A DNA stretch of 64,000 nucleotides. Origin: Erythrobacter sanguineus (GTDB lineage: Bacteria; Pseudomonadota; Alphaproteobacteria; Sphingomonadales; Sphingomonadaceae). The position numbers and the translations under genes are program-made. Under the pieces are notes generated by a model. It was not told the origin of the DNA and searched no databases. It worked only from the letters and a program-made list of their open reading frames with translations. The DNA lies in the NCBI GenBank assembly GCA_945878845.1, contig CAMCUB010000001.1, forward strand, positions 1 through 64,000, given 5' to 3'. This document shows positions 47,530 through 56,525 of the stretch, in pieces; position 1 is the stretch's first letter, and the number at the start of each line of letters is the position of its first letter.

Positions 47530-48273
47530 ATGTCAAACGCATTTCTACGACGCTTGCAAACTCGAGCGAATCTTCAGGAATGCGACGCAAGGATCATCGA
47601 AGATCTTTGTCACAAGACCCGTAAGATATCCTCCAAGAACTACCTTTCCCGTGGCGGCCAGGGGGCGCTGAGCTTTTCGGTCCTCTTGAGCGGCTGGGCG
47701 GCGCGATACCAGATCGTGAGAAATGGCGGTCGACAGATAACCCAGCTGCTTCTGCCGGGCGATTCCTTCGATTTCGATCCCTATTCGAGTGAAGAGGCCG
47801 TCGACGAGATAGTCACGCTTTGTGATTGTGAGATCGCCAATATATCCTACGCTGAAATCGATCGTGCGATTGAAGTGTCGCCAGCTATCCGCAGCGCCAT
47901 GTTGAGTTACGGATGCATGGAGAATGCGATCTTTGCCTCATGGGTGGTGAATATCGGCCGCCGTGATGCCTATGAGCGGATGGCCCATCTCATCTGCGAA
48001 CTCCACCACCGCCTGGCGATTGACGATGCCGGCGCGGTCGATGGTGAATTCCAGTTCCCGCTGACACAGGAAGATTTGGCAGATGTGCTCGGGCTCACGC
48101 CGGTTCACATCAACCGCAAGCTGCAGATGCTGCGAGAGAATGACGTGATCAGGCTGCGCTCGAAGTGGATGACGGTGCTGAATCTTCCCGCGCTCAAGAA
48201 GATCGCCGGCTTCAATCCCGCCTACCTGACTTCGCAGAATTCTGTCCAAGAGCGGTGGGCTGTGAACGCCTGA
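47530..48273 (+). CDS. Crp/Fnr family transcription regulator (second of two)
   Basis: A 247-residue regulator distantly paralogous to the one at 46223. The barrel contains LLSGWAARYQIVRNGGRQITQLLLPGD, and the winged helix FPLTQEDLADVLGLTPVHINRKLQML. The N-terminal 45 residues lack the usual glycine turns of a cAMP pocket, so the ligand, if any, is unclear. ATG 47530 follows GAGGA. It has its own AT-rich upstream region (47382-47529, with a half-site ATCAA at 47469). It converges with era. Confidence 0.88.
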   Translation: MSNAFLRRLQTRANLQECDARIIEDLCHKTRKISSKNYLSRGGQGALSFSVLLSGWAARYQIVRNGGRQITQLLLPGDSFDFDPYSSEEAVDEIVTLCDCEIANISYAEIDRAIEVSPAIRSAMLSYGCMENAIFASWVVNIGRRDAYERMAHLICELHHRLAIDDAGAVDGEFQFPLTQEDLADVLGLTPVHINRKLQMLRENDVIRLRSKWMTVLNLPALKKIAGFNPAYLTSQNSVQERWAVNA

Positions 48274-48293
48274 GGCGGGCAGGGCCTGCCGGA

Positions 48294-49211
48294 CTAGCGC
48301 ACCCAGTCGAGCCCGATTTCCTCGAACAACTCCTTGTCCTCGGCCCAGTTCTCCAGAACCTTGACGTGCAGGAACAGGTGCACCTTCACGCCCAGCACCT
48401 CCATCAGCTCCGCCCGCGCGGCGGCGCCGATCGCCTTGATCTTGGAGCCGCCCTTGCCGAGCACGATCGCGCGCTGGTTGTCGCGGGTGACGACGATCTG
48501 CTGGTGGATCTCTACGCTGCCATCAGCACGCACCTCGTAACGCTCGGGACGCACCGCGCTGTCATAGGGCAGTTCCTCGTGGAGCTGCTGGTAGAGCTGT
48601 TCGCGGGTGATTTCCGTGGCGAGCAGGCGTTCCGATACGTTGGAGACCTGGTCTTCGGGGTACATCCATTCGCCTTCGGGCATCATCCCGGCGAGGTGAT
48701 CCTTCAGCTCCGGCACGCCCTCGCCGGTCAGGGCGGAGACGAAGTAGATCTCGGCGAAATCGACCTTGCCCGAAAGGTCCTGCGCGAGCGCCAGCAGCGG
48801 CTCCTTCTTGGCGCGATCGACCTTGTTGAGCACGAGGAACTTGCGTTCGGGCCGCGCGGCCAGCGTTTCGAGCAGCGGCTCCAATTCATGGCGGCGCTGC
48901 TTGATCGGATCGACCAGCAGCAGCACCGCATCGGCCGCTTCCGCACCCTCCCACGCCGCGCTCACCATCGCCCGGTCCAGGCGGCGCTTGGGGGCGAAGA
49001 TGCCGGGGGTATCGACGAGGATCATCTGAACGCCCGCGCCGCCCAATTCATGCAGCGCAATCCCGAGCATCCGCGCGCGGGTGGTCTGCGCCTTGGCGCT
49101 GGTGATCGCGACCTTCTGGCCGACGAGGCTGTTGACCAGCGTGGATTTGCCCGCATTGGGCGCGCCGAGCACGGCGACAACACCGCAGCGGGTGGGGGGC
49201 GTATCTGTCAT
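48294..49211 (-). CDS. era: GTPase Era
   Basis: A 305-residue Era GTPase, which binds the 3' end of 16S rRNA and assists 30S assembly. G motifs: GAPNAGKST (G1), TTR (G2), DTPG (G3), NKVD (G4) and SALTGEG (G5). The C-terminal KH domain has QIVVTRDNQRAIVLGKGGSKIKAIG. ATG 49211 (MTDTPP) follows GGTTCCTT on the complement (AAGGAACC). It ends the lepB-rnc-era cluster; a parS site lies in its 59-nt upstream gap. Confidence 0.96.
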   Translation of the reverse strand: MTDTPPTRCGVVAVLGAPNAGKSTLVNSLVGQKVAITSAKAQTTRARMLGIALHELGGAGVQMILVDTPGIFAPKRRLDRAMVSAAWEGAEAADAVLLLVDPIKQRRHELEPLLETLAARPERKFLVLNKVDRAKKEPLLALAQDLSGKVDFAEIYFVSALTGEGVPELKDHLAGMMPEGEWMYPEDQVSNVSERLLATEITREQLYQQLHEELPYDSAVRPERYEVRADGSVEIHQQIVVTRDNQRAIVLGKGGSKIKAIGAAARAELMEVLGVKVHLFLHVKVLENWAEDKELFEEIGLDWVR

Positions 49212-49240
49212 AAGGAACCTTCTTGCATCATTGCGCAAAA

Positions 49241-49256
49241 TGTTTCACGTGAAACA
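49241..49256. other. parS centromere site, perfect 16-bp palindrome
   Basis: TGTTTCACGTGAAACA is an exact parS sequence, the ParB nucleation site of chromosome segregation, in the form known from Caulobacter and most bacteria. It is extended to a 22-bp palindrome by AAA on the left and TTT on the right (49238-49259). It lies in the rnc-era gap, outside both coding regions, about 30 nt upstream of era. parS sites cluster near oriC, so the origin is probably within a few hundred kb. Confidence 0.9.
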
Positions 49257-49270
49257 TTTCGTGAACAAAC

Positions 49271-49966
49271 TTACCCGAACTGCTCGAGGAACGCCTTGGC
49301 GGCGAGCTTTTCGGCCTCGCCCTTGCTGGTTGCGGTCGCCTCGGCGCTGCCGACATTGCGGACCGTGACGCGCACAGTGAAGCGCGCCGCGTGATCGGGG
49401 CCGGCGCGGTCGGTAACCTCGTAGAGCGGCGTTTGCCTGCGGTTGCCCGCGGCCCATTCCTGCAGCGCGCTCTTGGGGTGCTTGGCCTTGCCGACGTCGC
49501 CTTCGAGCTCGCTCTCCCACAGCCGGTAGATCAGCGCCTGCGCGGCGTCGAAGCCGTGGGCGATGAAGCAGGCGCCGATCAGCGCCTCCATCACGTCACC
49601 GAGGATCTTGTCGCTGTCCGCTCCGCCATCATCGCGCGCCTGCTTGCCGAGGCGGATGTGGACGGGGAGGCCGATGGCGCGGGCGATCCGCGCGCAGGTC
49701 GCGCCGCTGACGAGCGCGTTGAGGCGCTGCGAAAGGCGGCCCTCGGGCGCGTCACCGGCGCGGAACAGCCATGCCGCGACCGACAGGCCTAGGACACGAT
49801 CTCCAAGAAATTCAAGACGTTGATAGTCTGCAACCTCGGCTCCCGAGCCGTTGAAGCTGCCATGGGTCAGCGCCTCGAGCCACGGGGCGTCGGTGTCGGC
49901 GGCGGGCGCGAAGCCCTGCTCGATGAGCCATGCGCGGGTTTCGGGGGCGAGGGTGCGCGCGGTCAC
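49271..49966 (-). CDS. rnc: Ribonuclease III
   Basis: A 231-residue RNase III that cuts double-stranded RNA, including the rRNA precursor. The catalytic signature is YQRLEFLGDRVLGL, with the second metal site in DKILGDVMEALIGA, and the C-terminal dsRNA-binding domain ends ATATSKGEAEKLAAKAFLEQ. GTG 49966 (VTARTLAPETRA) overlaps the lepB stop by GTGA, typical of coupling in lepB-rnc-era. The longer frame to 50008 overlaps lepB further and is unlikely. Confidence 0.95.
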   Translation of the reverse strand: MTARTLAPETRAWLIEQGFAPAADTDAPWLEALTHGSFNGSGAEVADYQRLEFLGDRVLGLSVAAWLFRAGDAPEGRLSQRLNALVSGATCARIARAIGLPVHIRLGKQARDDGGADSDKILGDVMEALIGACFIAHGFDAAQALIYRLWESELEGDVGKAKHPKSALQEWAAGNRRQTPLYEVTDRAGPDHAARFTVRVTVRNVGSAEATATSKGEAEKLAAKAFLEQFG

Positions 49967-50802
49967 AGCCGGTTCCCGATCAGGTCCCAGCGCGCGGCCG
50001 AGAACCATGACACGGGGTTGAGCCAGTCGGCGCTGCCATCAGTCGACCACACGATCACCGCCGCGCGGCCGACCAAGAGGTCCTGCGAGACGAACCCTAC
50101 GCCCTCGCCTGCCGAGGCAGGGAAGCGGCTGTCCATCGAGCTGTCGCGGTTGTCGCCCATCACGAACAGGGTGCCGGGCGGTACGACCCGTTCGGAGAAA
50201 GCGTCGGCCTGCCACGGGCCGAAATCGAGCACGGTGTAGCTGCGCCCATTCGGCAGGGTCTCGCGGAACGCCTTGTAGCGGCACACTTCGCCCGCGCCTT
50301 CGGCAGCAGGCTCGGCCTCGCCGCCCCAGGCGCAGCCGGTGTTGGGCGAGAGCGGGACGAGCACGTCAGGGGCCGGTGCGCGCGCCGCCCGGATACCGTT
50401 CAGCACCACCTCGCCGTTAACCACCGCCACCCGGTCACCCGGCAGGCCGATCACGCGCTTGATATAATCGCGGCTGTCGATGGGATGCTTGAAGATCGCG
50501 ATGTCGCCGCGCTCGGGCACCCCCGGCAGCAGCCGCCCGTCGGGCAGCGCAAGGTCAAAGGGCAGCGAGTGGCGCGAGATGCCGTAGGGCCACTTGGCCG
50601 CCAGCAGATAGTCGCCGTTCATCAGCCGCGGCAGCATGCTTTCGGAGGGAATCGAAAAGGGCGAGAAGACGAAGGTGCGGAACACCAGCACCAGCGCCAG
50701 CAGCTTGACGAGGAACCATAGGAAGCTCCCCCAGCTTTCGCCCGCGCGGGCACCTGATGCGGCGGGCGGCGCCGGCATGAGCGATTGGGTATTAACATCC
50801 AT
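49963..50802 (-). CDS. lepB: Signal peptidase I
   Basis: A 279-residue signal peptidase I that removes signal peptides outside the inner membrane. One N-terminal helix (FLWFLVKLLALVLVFRTFVF), the catalytic Ser in SIPSESMLPRL, the catalytic Lys in DYIKRVIGLPGDRV, and the conserved block VMGDNRDSSMDSR. ATG 50802 (MDVNTQ) is chosen; the frame upstream to 50853 has no support. It leads the lepB-rnc-era operon and is divergent from pgi across 49 nt. Confidence 0.96.
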   Translation of the reverse strand: MDVNTQSLMPAPPAASGARAGESWGSFLWFLVKLLALVLVFRTFVFSPFSIPSESMLPRLMNGDYLLAAKWPYGISRHSLPFDLALPDGRLLPGVPERGDIAIFKHPIDSRDYIKRVIGLPGDRVAVVNGEVVLNGIRAARAPAPDVLVPLSPNTGCAWGGEAEPAAEGAGEVCRYKAFRETLPNGRSYTVLDFGPWQADAFSERVVPPGTLFVMGDNRDSSMDSRFPASAGEGVGFVSQDLLVGRAAVIVWSTDGSADWLNPVSWFSAARWDLIGNRL

Positions 50803-50851
50803 CGCCCTTGCCCTTACTCGCAGCCGCACACTTGCGCAAAGGGGAACGGTC

Positions 50852-52405
50852 ATGGGCGGTACGGCGAGCGAAGCAGCGGTTGGAGCGGCATGGTCTGCCT
50901 TGCGCGGATTGCCGCATCACACGCTCGCCCAGCTGTTTGCTGCCGATCCGGCGCGCCATGAGACGCTGACCCGCCGTATCGCATGGCCGATAGTGCCCGG
51001 AAGCGACGCCGAGGCGGGGATGCTGATCGACTTCTCCAAGACGCACCTGTCGGACGAAGCGCTGACCGCTTTCGAAGCGCTCGCCGAGGCGGCAGGCTTT
51101 GCCGCGAAGCGCGAGGCGCTGTTCGGCGGAGGGATCGTCAACGTCACTGAAGGTCGCGCTGCCACCCACGGCGCGCTGCGCGGCAGCGGCACGCCCGCGC
51201 AGGTGGAAGAGGCCGAGGGCCTGCTCGCCCGCATGGGCATGCTGGTGGAAGCCATCCACGAGGGCGCGCTGGGCGCGATCAAGCACTGTATCGCGATCGG
51301 CATCGGAGGCTCGGCCTTGGGCCCGGCGCTCGCCATCGACGCCCTGACCCGCGATCTGGCGCTGGTCGATGTCCACGTGGTCTCGAACATCGACGGCCTC
51401 GCTTTGGAGCAGGCCTTTGCCGCCTGCGACCCCGAGACGACGCTGATCGCGGTCGCCTCGAAAACCTTCACCACCATCGAGACCATGACCAACGCCGCGA
51501 GCGCGTTGAAGTGGCTCGCCGACAACGGCGTCGAGGATCCGGGCGGGCGCGTGGTCGCGCTAACCGCCGCGCCCGAAAAGGCGGTCGAGTGGGGGGTGGA
51601 CGAGACCCGCGTGCTCCCGTTCCCCGAAAGTGTCGGCGGGCGCTATTCGCTGTTCTCGAGCATCGGCTTTCCCATCGCGCTCGCCATCGGCATGGACGAG
51701 TTTCAGGAGATGCTGGCCGGGGCCAAGGCGGTCGACGACCATTTCCGTGAGACGGAAGGCCGCGCCAACGCCCCGCTGCTCGCCGCCTTCTGCGACCAGT
51801 ATTACTCGCGCCTGCGCGGCTGCCAGACCCGTGCGGTCTTCGCCTATGACGAGCGGCTCGCGCTGCTGCCCGACTATCTCCAGCAGCTCGAGATGGAATC
51901 GAACGGCAAGAGCGTGAAGGTTGATGGCTCGCCCGTCGACGGGCCGACTGCGGCGGTGACCTGGGGCGGGGTGGGCACCGACGGGCAGCACGCGGTGTTC
52001 CAGCTGCTGCATCAGGGTACGCACCTGATCCCGGTCGATTTTCTGGTGAGCATCGCGCCCGGCGACGAACTCGACCCCGCGCATCACCGCATCCTGCTGA
52101 TGAACTGTCTTGCGCAAGGCGCGGCGCTGATGGCGGGCAAGACCTCGGACGACCCTGCGCGCGCCTATGCCGGCGACCGGCCCTCGACCACCTTCCTCCT
52201 CGACGATTGCGACGCGGTCACCTTGGGCGCGCTGATCGCCTTCCACGAACAGCGCACCTTTGCGAATGCGGTGCTGATGGGCATCAACCCCTTCGACCAG
52301 TTCGGGGTGGAACTGGGCAAGGCGATCGCCAAGCAGATCGAGAGCGGGGAAGGGGAGTTCGACCCGAGCACCAAGGCGCTGATGGCGGCGGCGGGGCTGG
52401 GGTAG
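50852..52405 (+). CDS. pgi: Glucose-6-phosphate isomerase
   Basis: A 517-residue PGI that interconverts glucose-6-phosphate and fructose-6-phosphate. Motifs: AIGIGGSALGPALAID, VASKTFTTIETMTNA, GGRYSLFSSIGFPIALAIG, LLHQGTHLIPVDFL and INPFDQFGVELGKAIAKQI. ATG 50852 has AAAGGGGA upstream; the frame extends to 50636 but would run through the lepB start region. It is divergent from lepB with a short shared promoter region. Confidence 0.96.
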   Translation: MGGTASEAAVGAAWSALRGLPHHTLAQLFAADPARHETLTRRIAWPIVPGSDAEAGMLIDFSKTHLSDEALTAFEALAEAAGFAAKREALFGGGIVNVTEGRAATHGALRGSGTPAQVEEAEGLLARMGMLVEAIHEGALGAIKHCIAIGIGGSALGPALAIDALTRDLALVDVHVVSNIDGLALEQAFAACDPETTLIAVASKTFTTIETMTNAASALKWLADNGVEDPGGRVVALTAAPEKAVEWGVDETRVLPFPESVGGRYSLFSSIGFPIALAIGMDEFQEMLAGAKAVDDHFRETEGRANAPLLAAFCDQYYSRLRGCQTRAVFAYDERLALLPDYLQQLEMESNGKSVKVDGSPVDGPTAAVTWGGVGTDGQHAVFQLLHQGTHLIPVDFLVSIAPGDELDPAHHRILLMNCLAQGAALMAGKTSDDPARAYAGDRPSTTFLLDDCDAVTLGALIAFHEQRTFANAVLMGINPFDQFGVELGKAIAKQIESGEGEFDPSTKALMAAAGLG

Positions 52406-52650
52406 CTGCGTATTCGATTGACTTTCCCGCCCTTTGCCCCCACATGCCCCCCATCGAAGCGCGCTAGCCATGCGTGAAGCGGCGGACATTTCCAAAAAAA
52501 TCCGCCCCGGCCGCGCCTCGGTTCTACCCCCAAGACTTCCCTTTTCACGCGGGCGGTTTCAACCCCCGCGCCGCGCGTGGCGTGCCCTGTGGACGTTCGT
52601 GTCCGGGGCAGCCCAGCGCGCGTCGCAGATTATTTGCGAGTTATCACAAC

Positions 52651-54312
52651 ATGACCACTTTTGCTGACCTCGGGCTGTCGCAGCCCGTGCTCCAGGCCCT
52701 CGACATGAAGGGCTATTCGACGCCGACCCCGATCCAGGAACAGGCGATCCCCGCGGTGCTCAAGGGCCGCGACCTGCTCGGAATTGCCCAGACCGGCACC
52801 GGCAAGACTGCCGCCTTCATGCTCCCCAGCATCGACCGCCTGCGCGAGGCCGACAAGCAGATCCCGTTCAAGTCCTGCCGCATGCTGGTGCTCGCCCCGA
52901 CCCGCGAGCTTGCCGTGCAGATCGCCGACAGCGCCAAGGATTACGGCGCGCTGGCTGGGCTGAAGGTCCAGTGCATCGTCGGCGGCACCTCGGTGGGCAA
53001 GGATCGCAACAAGCTCCACCGCGGCACCGACATTCTGGTCGCCACCCCGGGCCGTCTGCTCGATCTGATCGAGCAGAAGGCGCTCAATCTGGCGGGCATC
53101 GAGATTCTGGTGCTCGACGAGGCTGACCAGATGCTCGACCTCGGCTTCATCCACGCGCTGCGCAAGATCCGCGAGCTCGCTCCCAAGGACCGCCAGACGC
53201 TGTTCTTCAGCGCGACCATGCCCAAGGCGATCAAGGAACTGGTGAGCGGCTTCTGCAACAACCCTGTGCAGGTCTCGGTCACGCCGGAAAGCACCACGGC
53301 GGAACGCATCGACCAGTACCTCTTCATGGTCCAGCAGGACGAGAAGCTGAGCTTGCTCGAAATGATCCTCAAGGGCCGCCACACGGTTCCGGGTGCGGTC
53401 GAGCGCGTGCTCATCTTCACCCGCACCAAGCACGGCGCGGACCGCGTGGTGAAGAAGCTCGAACAGGCCGGCATTCCGGCCAATGCGATCCACGGCAACA
53501 AGTCGCAGCCGCAGCGCCAGCGCGCGCTCGAGGATTTCCGCAAGGCCCGCGTGCCGGTGCTGATCGCGACCGATGTCGCCGCGCGCGGGATCGACATCCC
53601 GGGCGTCAGCCACGTGATCAATTACGAGCTGCCCAACGTGCCGGAGCAATATGTCCACCGCATCGGGCGGACCGCGCGCGCGGGCAAGAGCGGGATCGCG
53701 ATTGCCTTCTGTGCCGAGGACGAACGCGCCTACCTCAAGGACATCCGCAAGACGACGGGCGCCGAGCTTGAACGTCTGCCGCTGCCGGACAATTTCCGCG
53801 CGGTGGTGGAAGGCGAGGGGCCGGAAAAGCCTGCTCCCCGTGTGCCGGTCAAGCGGGTGCAGGCGCGCCCGCTCGGCCAGCGCAAGCCGCAAGGTGATCG
53901 CCGGCCCGGCAATGCTCCGCAGGATGAGCGTCGTCCCCAGCAGGGCGAACAGCGCCGCGCAGAAGGCGATCGTCGTCCGCAGGGCGGGGAGCGTCGTCCG
54001 GATCAGGGTGGGGGCGAACGCCGTCCCCAGCAGGGCGAGCCGCGCCGTGCAGCCAGTGCTCCTCAGGGCGATCGTCGCCCGCCGCAGGGTGATCGCAAGC
54101 CGCAGGGCGATCGTCGCCCCGCCGAAGCGCCTAGCGGTGATCGCCGTGCCTTTGGCGGCGGCAAGCCCAGCGGCAATGGTGGCGGTCAGCGCCACCCCGG
54201 CGGCGGGCGTCCGGCCGGTAACGGCGGTGGCAACGGCGGCGGCGGCAATCGCGGCCGCGGTGGTCGCCCCGGCGGCGGTGGCGGTGGTCGTCCCCGCGCC
54301 GCGCAGGGCTGA
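52651..54312 (+). CDS. DEAD-box RNA helicase, RhlE type, with repetitive basic tail
   Basis: A 553-residue helicase. Core motifs: TPTPIQEQAIP (Q), AQTGTGKTAAF, PTRELAVQ, GRLLDLIEQ, DEADQMLDLG, SATMP, TDVAARGIDIPG and HRIGRTARAGK. From about residue 410 onward the protein is low-complexity: repeated QGDRRP, GERRPDQG, QQGEPRR and RPPQGDRKP units, then a Gly-rich run with RGG-like spacing. Such tails bind RNA and can drive condensate formation. Family members act in ribosome maturation and cold adaptation. ATG 52651 was chosen as the frame upstream (to 52474) is Arg/Pro-rich without homology. Confidence 0.93.
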   Translation: MTTFADLGLSQPVLQALDMKGYSTPTPIQEQAIPAVLKGRDLLGIAQTGTGKTAAFMLPSIDRLREADKQIPFKSCRMLVLAPTRELAVQIADSAKDYGALAGLKVQCIVGGTSVGKDRNKLHRGTDILVATPGRLLDLIEQKALNLAGIEILVLDEADQMLDLGFIHALRKIRELAPKDRQTLFFSATMPKAIKELVSGFCNNPVQVSVTPESTTAERIDQYLFMVQQDEKLSLLEMILKGRHTVPGAVERVLIFTRTKHGADRVVKKLEQAGIPANAIHGNKSQPQRQRALEDFRKARVPVLIATDVAARGIDIPGVSHVINYELPNVPEQYVHRIGRTARAGKSGIAIAFCAEDERAYLKDIRKTTGAELERLPLPDNFRAVVEGEGPEKPAPRVPVKRVQARPLGQRKPQGDRRPGNAPQDERRPQQGEQRRAEGDRRPQGGERRPDQGGGERRPQQGEPRRAASAPQGDRRPPQGDRKPQGDRRPAEAPSGDRRAFGGGKPSGNGGGQRHPGGGRPAGNGGGNGGGGNRGRGGRPGGGGGGRPRAAQG

Positions 54313-54354
54313 TCCGCGCTTCATTGCGACTTTAGTCTGAAATACTGCATTTTG

Positions 54355-54382
54355 GGCCCCGATGGTTGCCGCCATCGGGGCC
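54355..54382 (+). terminator. Strong hairpin after the RhlE-type helicase gene
   Basis: Perfect 11-bp arms GGCCCCGATGG and CCATCGGGGCC around loop TTGCCG, followed by TTCGCCC. It lies 42 nt beyond the helicase stop and 39 nt before the glutathione reductase start, so it separates the two units. The U run is short. Confidence 0.7.
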
Positions 54383-54421
54383 TTCGCCCATATGCGCTTG
54401 CGAGACAGCGGGAGCAGCGTG

Positions 54422-55774
54422 ATGGCGGACGAATACGATTATGACCTCTTCACCATCGGCGCAGGCTCGGGCGGGGTGCGCGCCAGCCGTGTCGCCGCCG
54501 CCCACGGCGCGCGCGTCGCGGTCGCCGAGGAGTACCGCGTCGGCGGCACCTGCGTGATCCGCGGCTGCGTGCCCAAGAAGATGCTGGTCTACGGCGCCCA
54601 CTTCGCCGAGGACCTCGTCGATGCGCAGAGTTTCGGCTGGACCATCGAAGGCAAGCGCTTCGACTGGGCCACCTTGCGCGAACACGTGCAGAATGACGTG
54701 ACGCGGCTCGAGGGGCTCTATGGCCAGACCCTCGGCAACCACAACGGCACCGTCTTCGCCGAACGCGCGACGATCTCAGGGCCCCATGAAATCACGTTGG
54801 CGAGCGGCAAGACCGTCACCGCCAAATACATCCTCGTCGCCACCGGTGCGCGTCCGCTGGTGCCTGAATTTCCGGGCAGCGAGCATGTCATCACCTCGAA
54901 CGAGGCGTTCCATCTCGACACCCTGCCGCGCCGCATCCTGATCGCGGGCGGGGGCTACATCGCCAACGAGTTCGCCGGGATATTCAACGAGTTCGGCTGC
55001 AAGGTGACGATCGCCAACCGCTCGGACACGATCCTGCGGAGCTACGATGCGAGCCTGCGCGACCGGCTCCTTCAGATCTCGATGGTCAAGGGCATCGGCT
55101 TCCTGTTCAACACCGAGTTCGAGAGCATCGCAAAGCAGGAGGACGGCACGCTGCTGGTCAAGCTGACCGGGCAGGAGCCGGAAGAATATGACGCGGTGAT
55201 GGTCGCTGTGGGCCGTGTCCCCAACACCGAAGGGCTCGGGCTCGAGACGGTCGGCGTCGAAACCGGCAAGAAGGGCGAGATCGTGGTCGATGCCTTCAGC
55301 AAGACCAATGTCGATCACATTTATGCGGTCGGCGACGTGACCGACCGGGTGCAGCTCACCCCCGTCGCGATCCGCGAGGGCCAGGCCTTTGCCGATAGCG
55401 TGTTCGGCGAGGGCGAGCCCTATGCCGTCGACCATTCCTGCGTGCCCAGCGCGGTGTTCAGCCACCCGCCCATCGCCGCGGTGGGCATGACCGAGAGCGA
55501 AGCGCGCAACCAGCTCGGCAATATCAAGGTCTACCAGTCGGACTTCCGCCCGATGAAGAACGTGGTCGCCGGGCGCAACGAGCGCAGCCTCTACAAGATG
55601 ATCGTCGATGCCGCGAATGACCGGATCGTCGGCATCCACATGATCGGCCCCGAAGCGCCCGAGATCATGCAGGCCGCCGCGATCGCGGTAAAGGCGAAGC
55701 TCACCAAGGCCGATTTCGACGCCACGGTCGCGATCCACCCGACCATGGCCGAGGAGTTGGTGTTGTTCAAATAG
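54422..55774 (+). CDS. gor: Glutathione-disulfide reductase
   Basis: A 450-residue FAD-dependent disulfide reductase that recycles GSSG with NADPH. FAD site DLFTIGAGSGGVRASRVAA, redox-active Cys44 and Cys49 in GGTCVIRGCVPKK, NADPH site LIAGGGYIANEFAGIFNEFG followed by basic NRSD, central YAVGDVTDRVQLTPVA, and the C-terminal catalytic His-Glu pair in AIHPTMAEELV. ATG 54422 follows AGACAGCGGGAG. It precedes an SDR gene by 28 nt on the same strand. Confidence 0.95.
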   Translation: MADEYDYDLFTIGAGSGGVRASRVAAAHGARVAVAEEYRVGGTCVIRGCVPKKMLVYGAHFAEDLVDAQSFGWTIEGKRFDWATLREHVQNDVTRLEGLYGQTLGNHNGTVFAERATISGPHEITLASGKTVTAKYILVATGARPLVPEFPGSEHVITSNEAFHLDTLPRRILIAGGGYIANEFAGIFNEFGCKVTIANRSDTILRSYDASLRDRLLQISMVKGIGFLFNTEFESIAKQEDGTLLVKLTGQEPEEYDAVMVAVGRVPNTEGLGLETVGVETGKKGEIVVDAFSKTNVDHIYAVGDVTDRVQLTPVAIREGQAFADSVFGEGEPYAVDHSCVPSAVFSHPPIAAVGMTESEARNQLGNIKVYQSDFRPMKNVVAGRNERSLYKMIVDAANDRIVGIHMIGPEAPEIMQAAAIAVKAKLTKADFDATVAIHPTMAEELVLFK

Positions 55775-55802
55775 GTCGCAACGTGCGGCAGGGGGATTGA
55801 TT

Positions 55803-56525
55803 ATGAACGTAAACGGCAAGAATGTGCTGCTGACCGGCGGCAGCGCAGGCATCGGGCGCGAGATTGCGCGGCAGCTCAAGGCCAAGGGCGCGAAGGTACT
55901 GCTCACCGGGCGCGATCCGGTGCGGCTGGCGGCGATGGAAGCGGAAGGGTTCGAGACCCTCGCCGCCGATCTATCGAGCGCGGAGGGCGTCGATGCGCTG
56001 GTCGCTGGGCTGGAGGAGCGGGAGATCGACATCCTCATCAACAATGCTGGCCTCGGCGTGGCGCATGATGTGCGCAATGCCATGCCCGATCCGGACGCTG
56101 CGGACGGCTGCCTCTATGCCAACCTTTCGGCGCCGGTCCGGCTGATTTCCGCGCTCCTGCCGCGCCTACGTGCCCGGCCTGAAGCGGCGATCATCAATGT
56201 GACCAGCGGCCTTGCCATCGCGCCCAACACCGCGTCCTCGGTCTATTGCGCTAGCAAGGCGGGCCTGCGCTCCTACACCATGGCCCTGCGCGCCCAGCTG
56301 GCGGCCGAGCCGATCCAAGTGATCGAGGCGCTGCCGCCGGTGGTCGACACCCAGATGACCGCCGACCGCAAGACCAGCAAAATGCCGCCCGAGGAATGCG
56401 CCCGCCAGATCATCGCCACGCTGGAGAACAACCGGCCCGAGGCGAATGTCGGCATGGTGAAGCTGCTGCGCGCGGTCTACTCGCTCTCGCCCGCGCTGGC
56501 GCGCAGCGTGATGCGGCGGTTCTAG
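55803..56525 (+). CDS. Short-chain dehydrogenase/reductase, DltE-like
   Basis: A 240-residue classical SDR: LLTGGSAGIGREIARQLKAKG (cofactor), NNAGLGVA, the catalytic Ser in INVTSGLA, YCASKAGLRSY with Tyr and Lys, and the C-terminal PPVVDTQM. Substrate unknown; proteins of this type are often annotated as short-chain oxidoreductases of lipid or envelope metabolism. ATG 55803 was preferred to TTG 55797, both behind AGGGGG. It lies 28 nt after gor and overlaps the convergent FAD-dependent dehydrogenase gene by 4 nt. Confidence 0.83.
   Translation: MNVNGKNVLLTGGSAGIGREIARQLKAKGAKVLLTGRDPVRLAAMEAEGFETLAADLSSAEGVDALVAGLEEREIDILINNAGLGVAHDVRNAMPDPDAADGCLYANLSAPVRLISALLPRLRARPEAAIINVTSGLAIAPNTASSVYCASKAGLRSYTMALRAQLAAEPIQVIEALPPVVDTQMTADRKTSKMPPEECARQIIATLENNRPEANVGMVKLLRAVYSLSPALARSVMRRF

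Noticed and set aside
52637-52646. DnaA box (TTATCACAA) before the RhlE-type helicase gene
   Set aside because: Single copy with mismatches to TTATCCACA; no cluster or AT-rich unwinding region, so it is not an origin.
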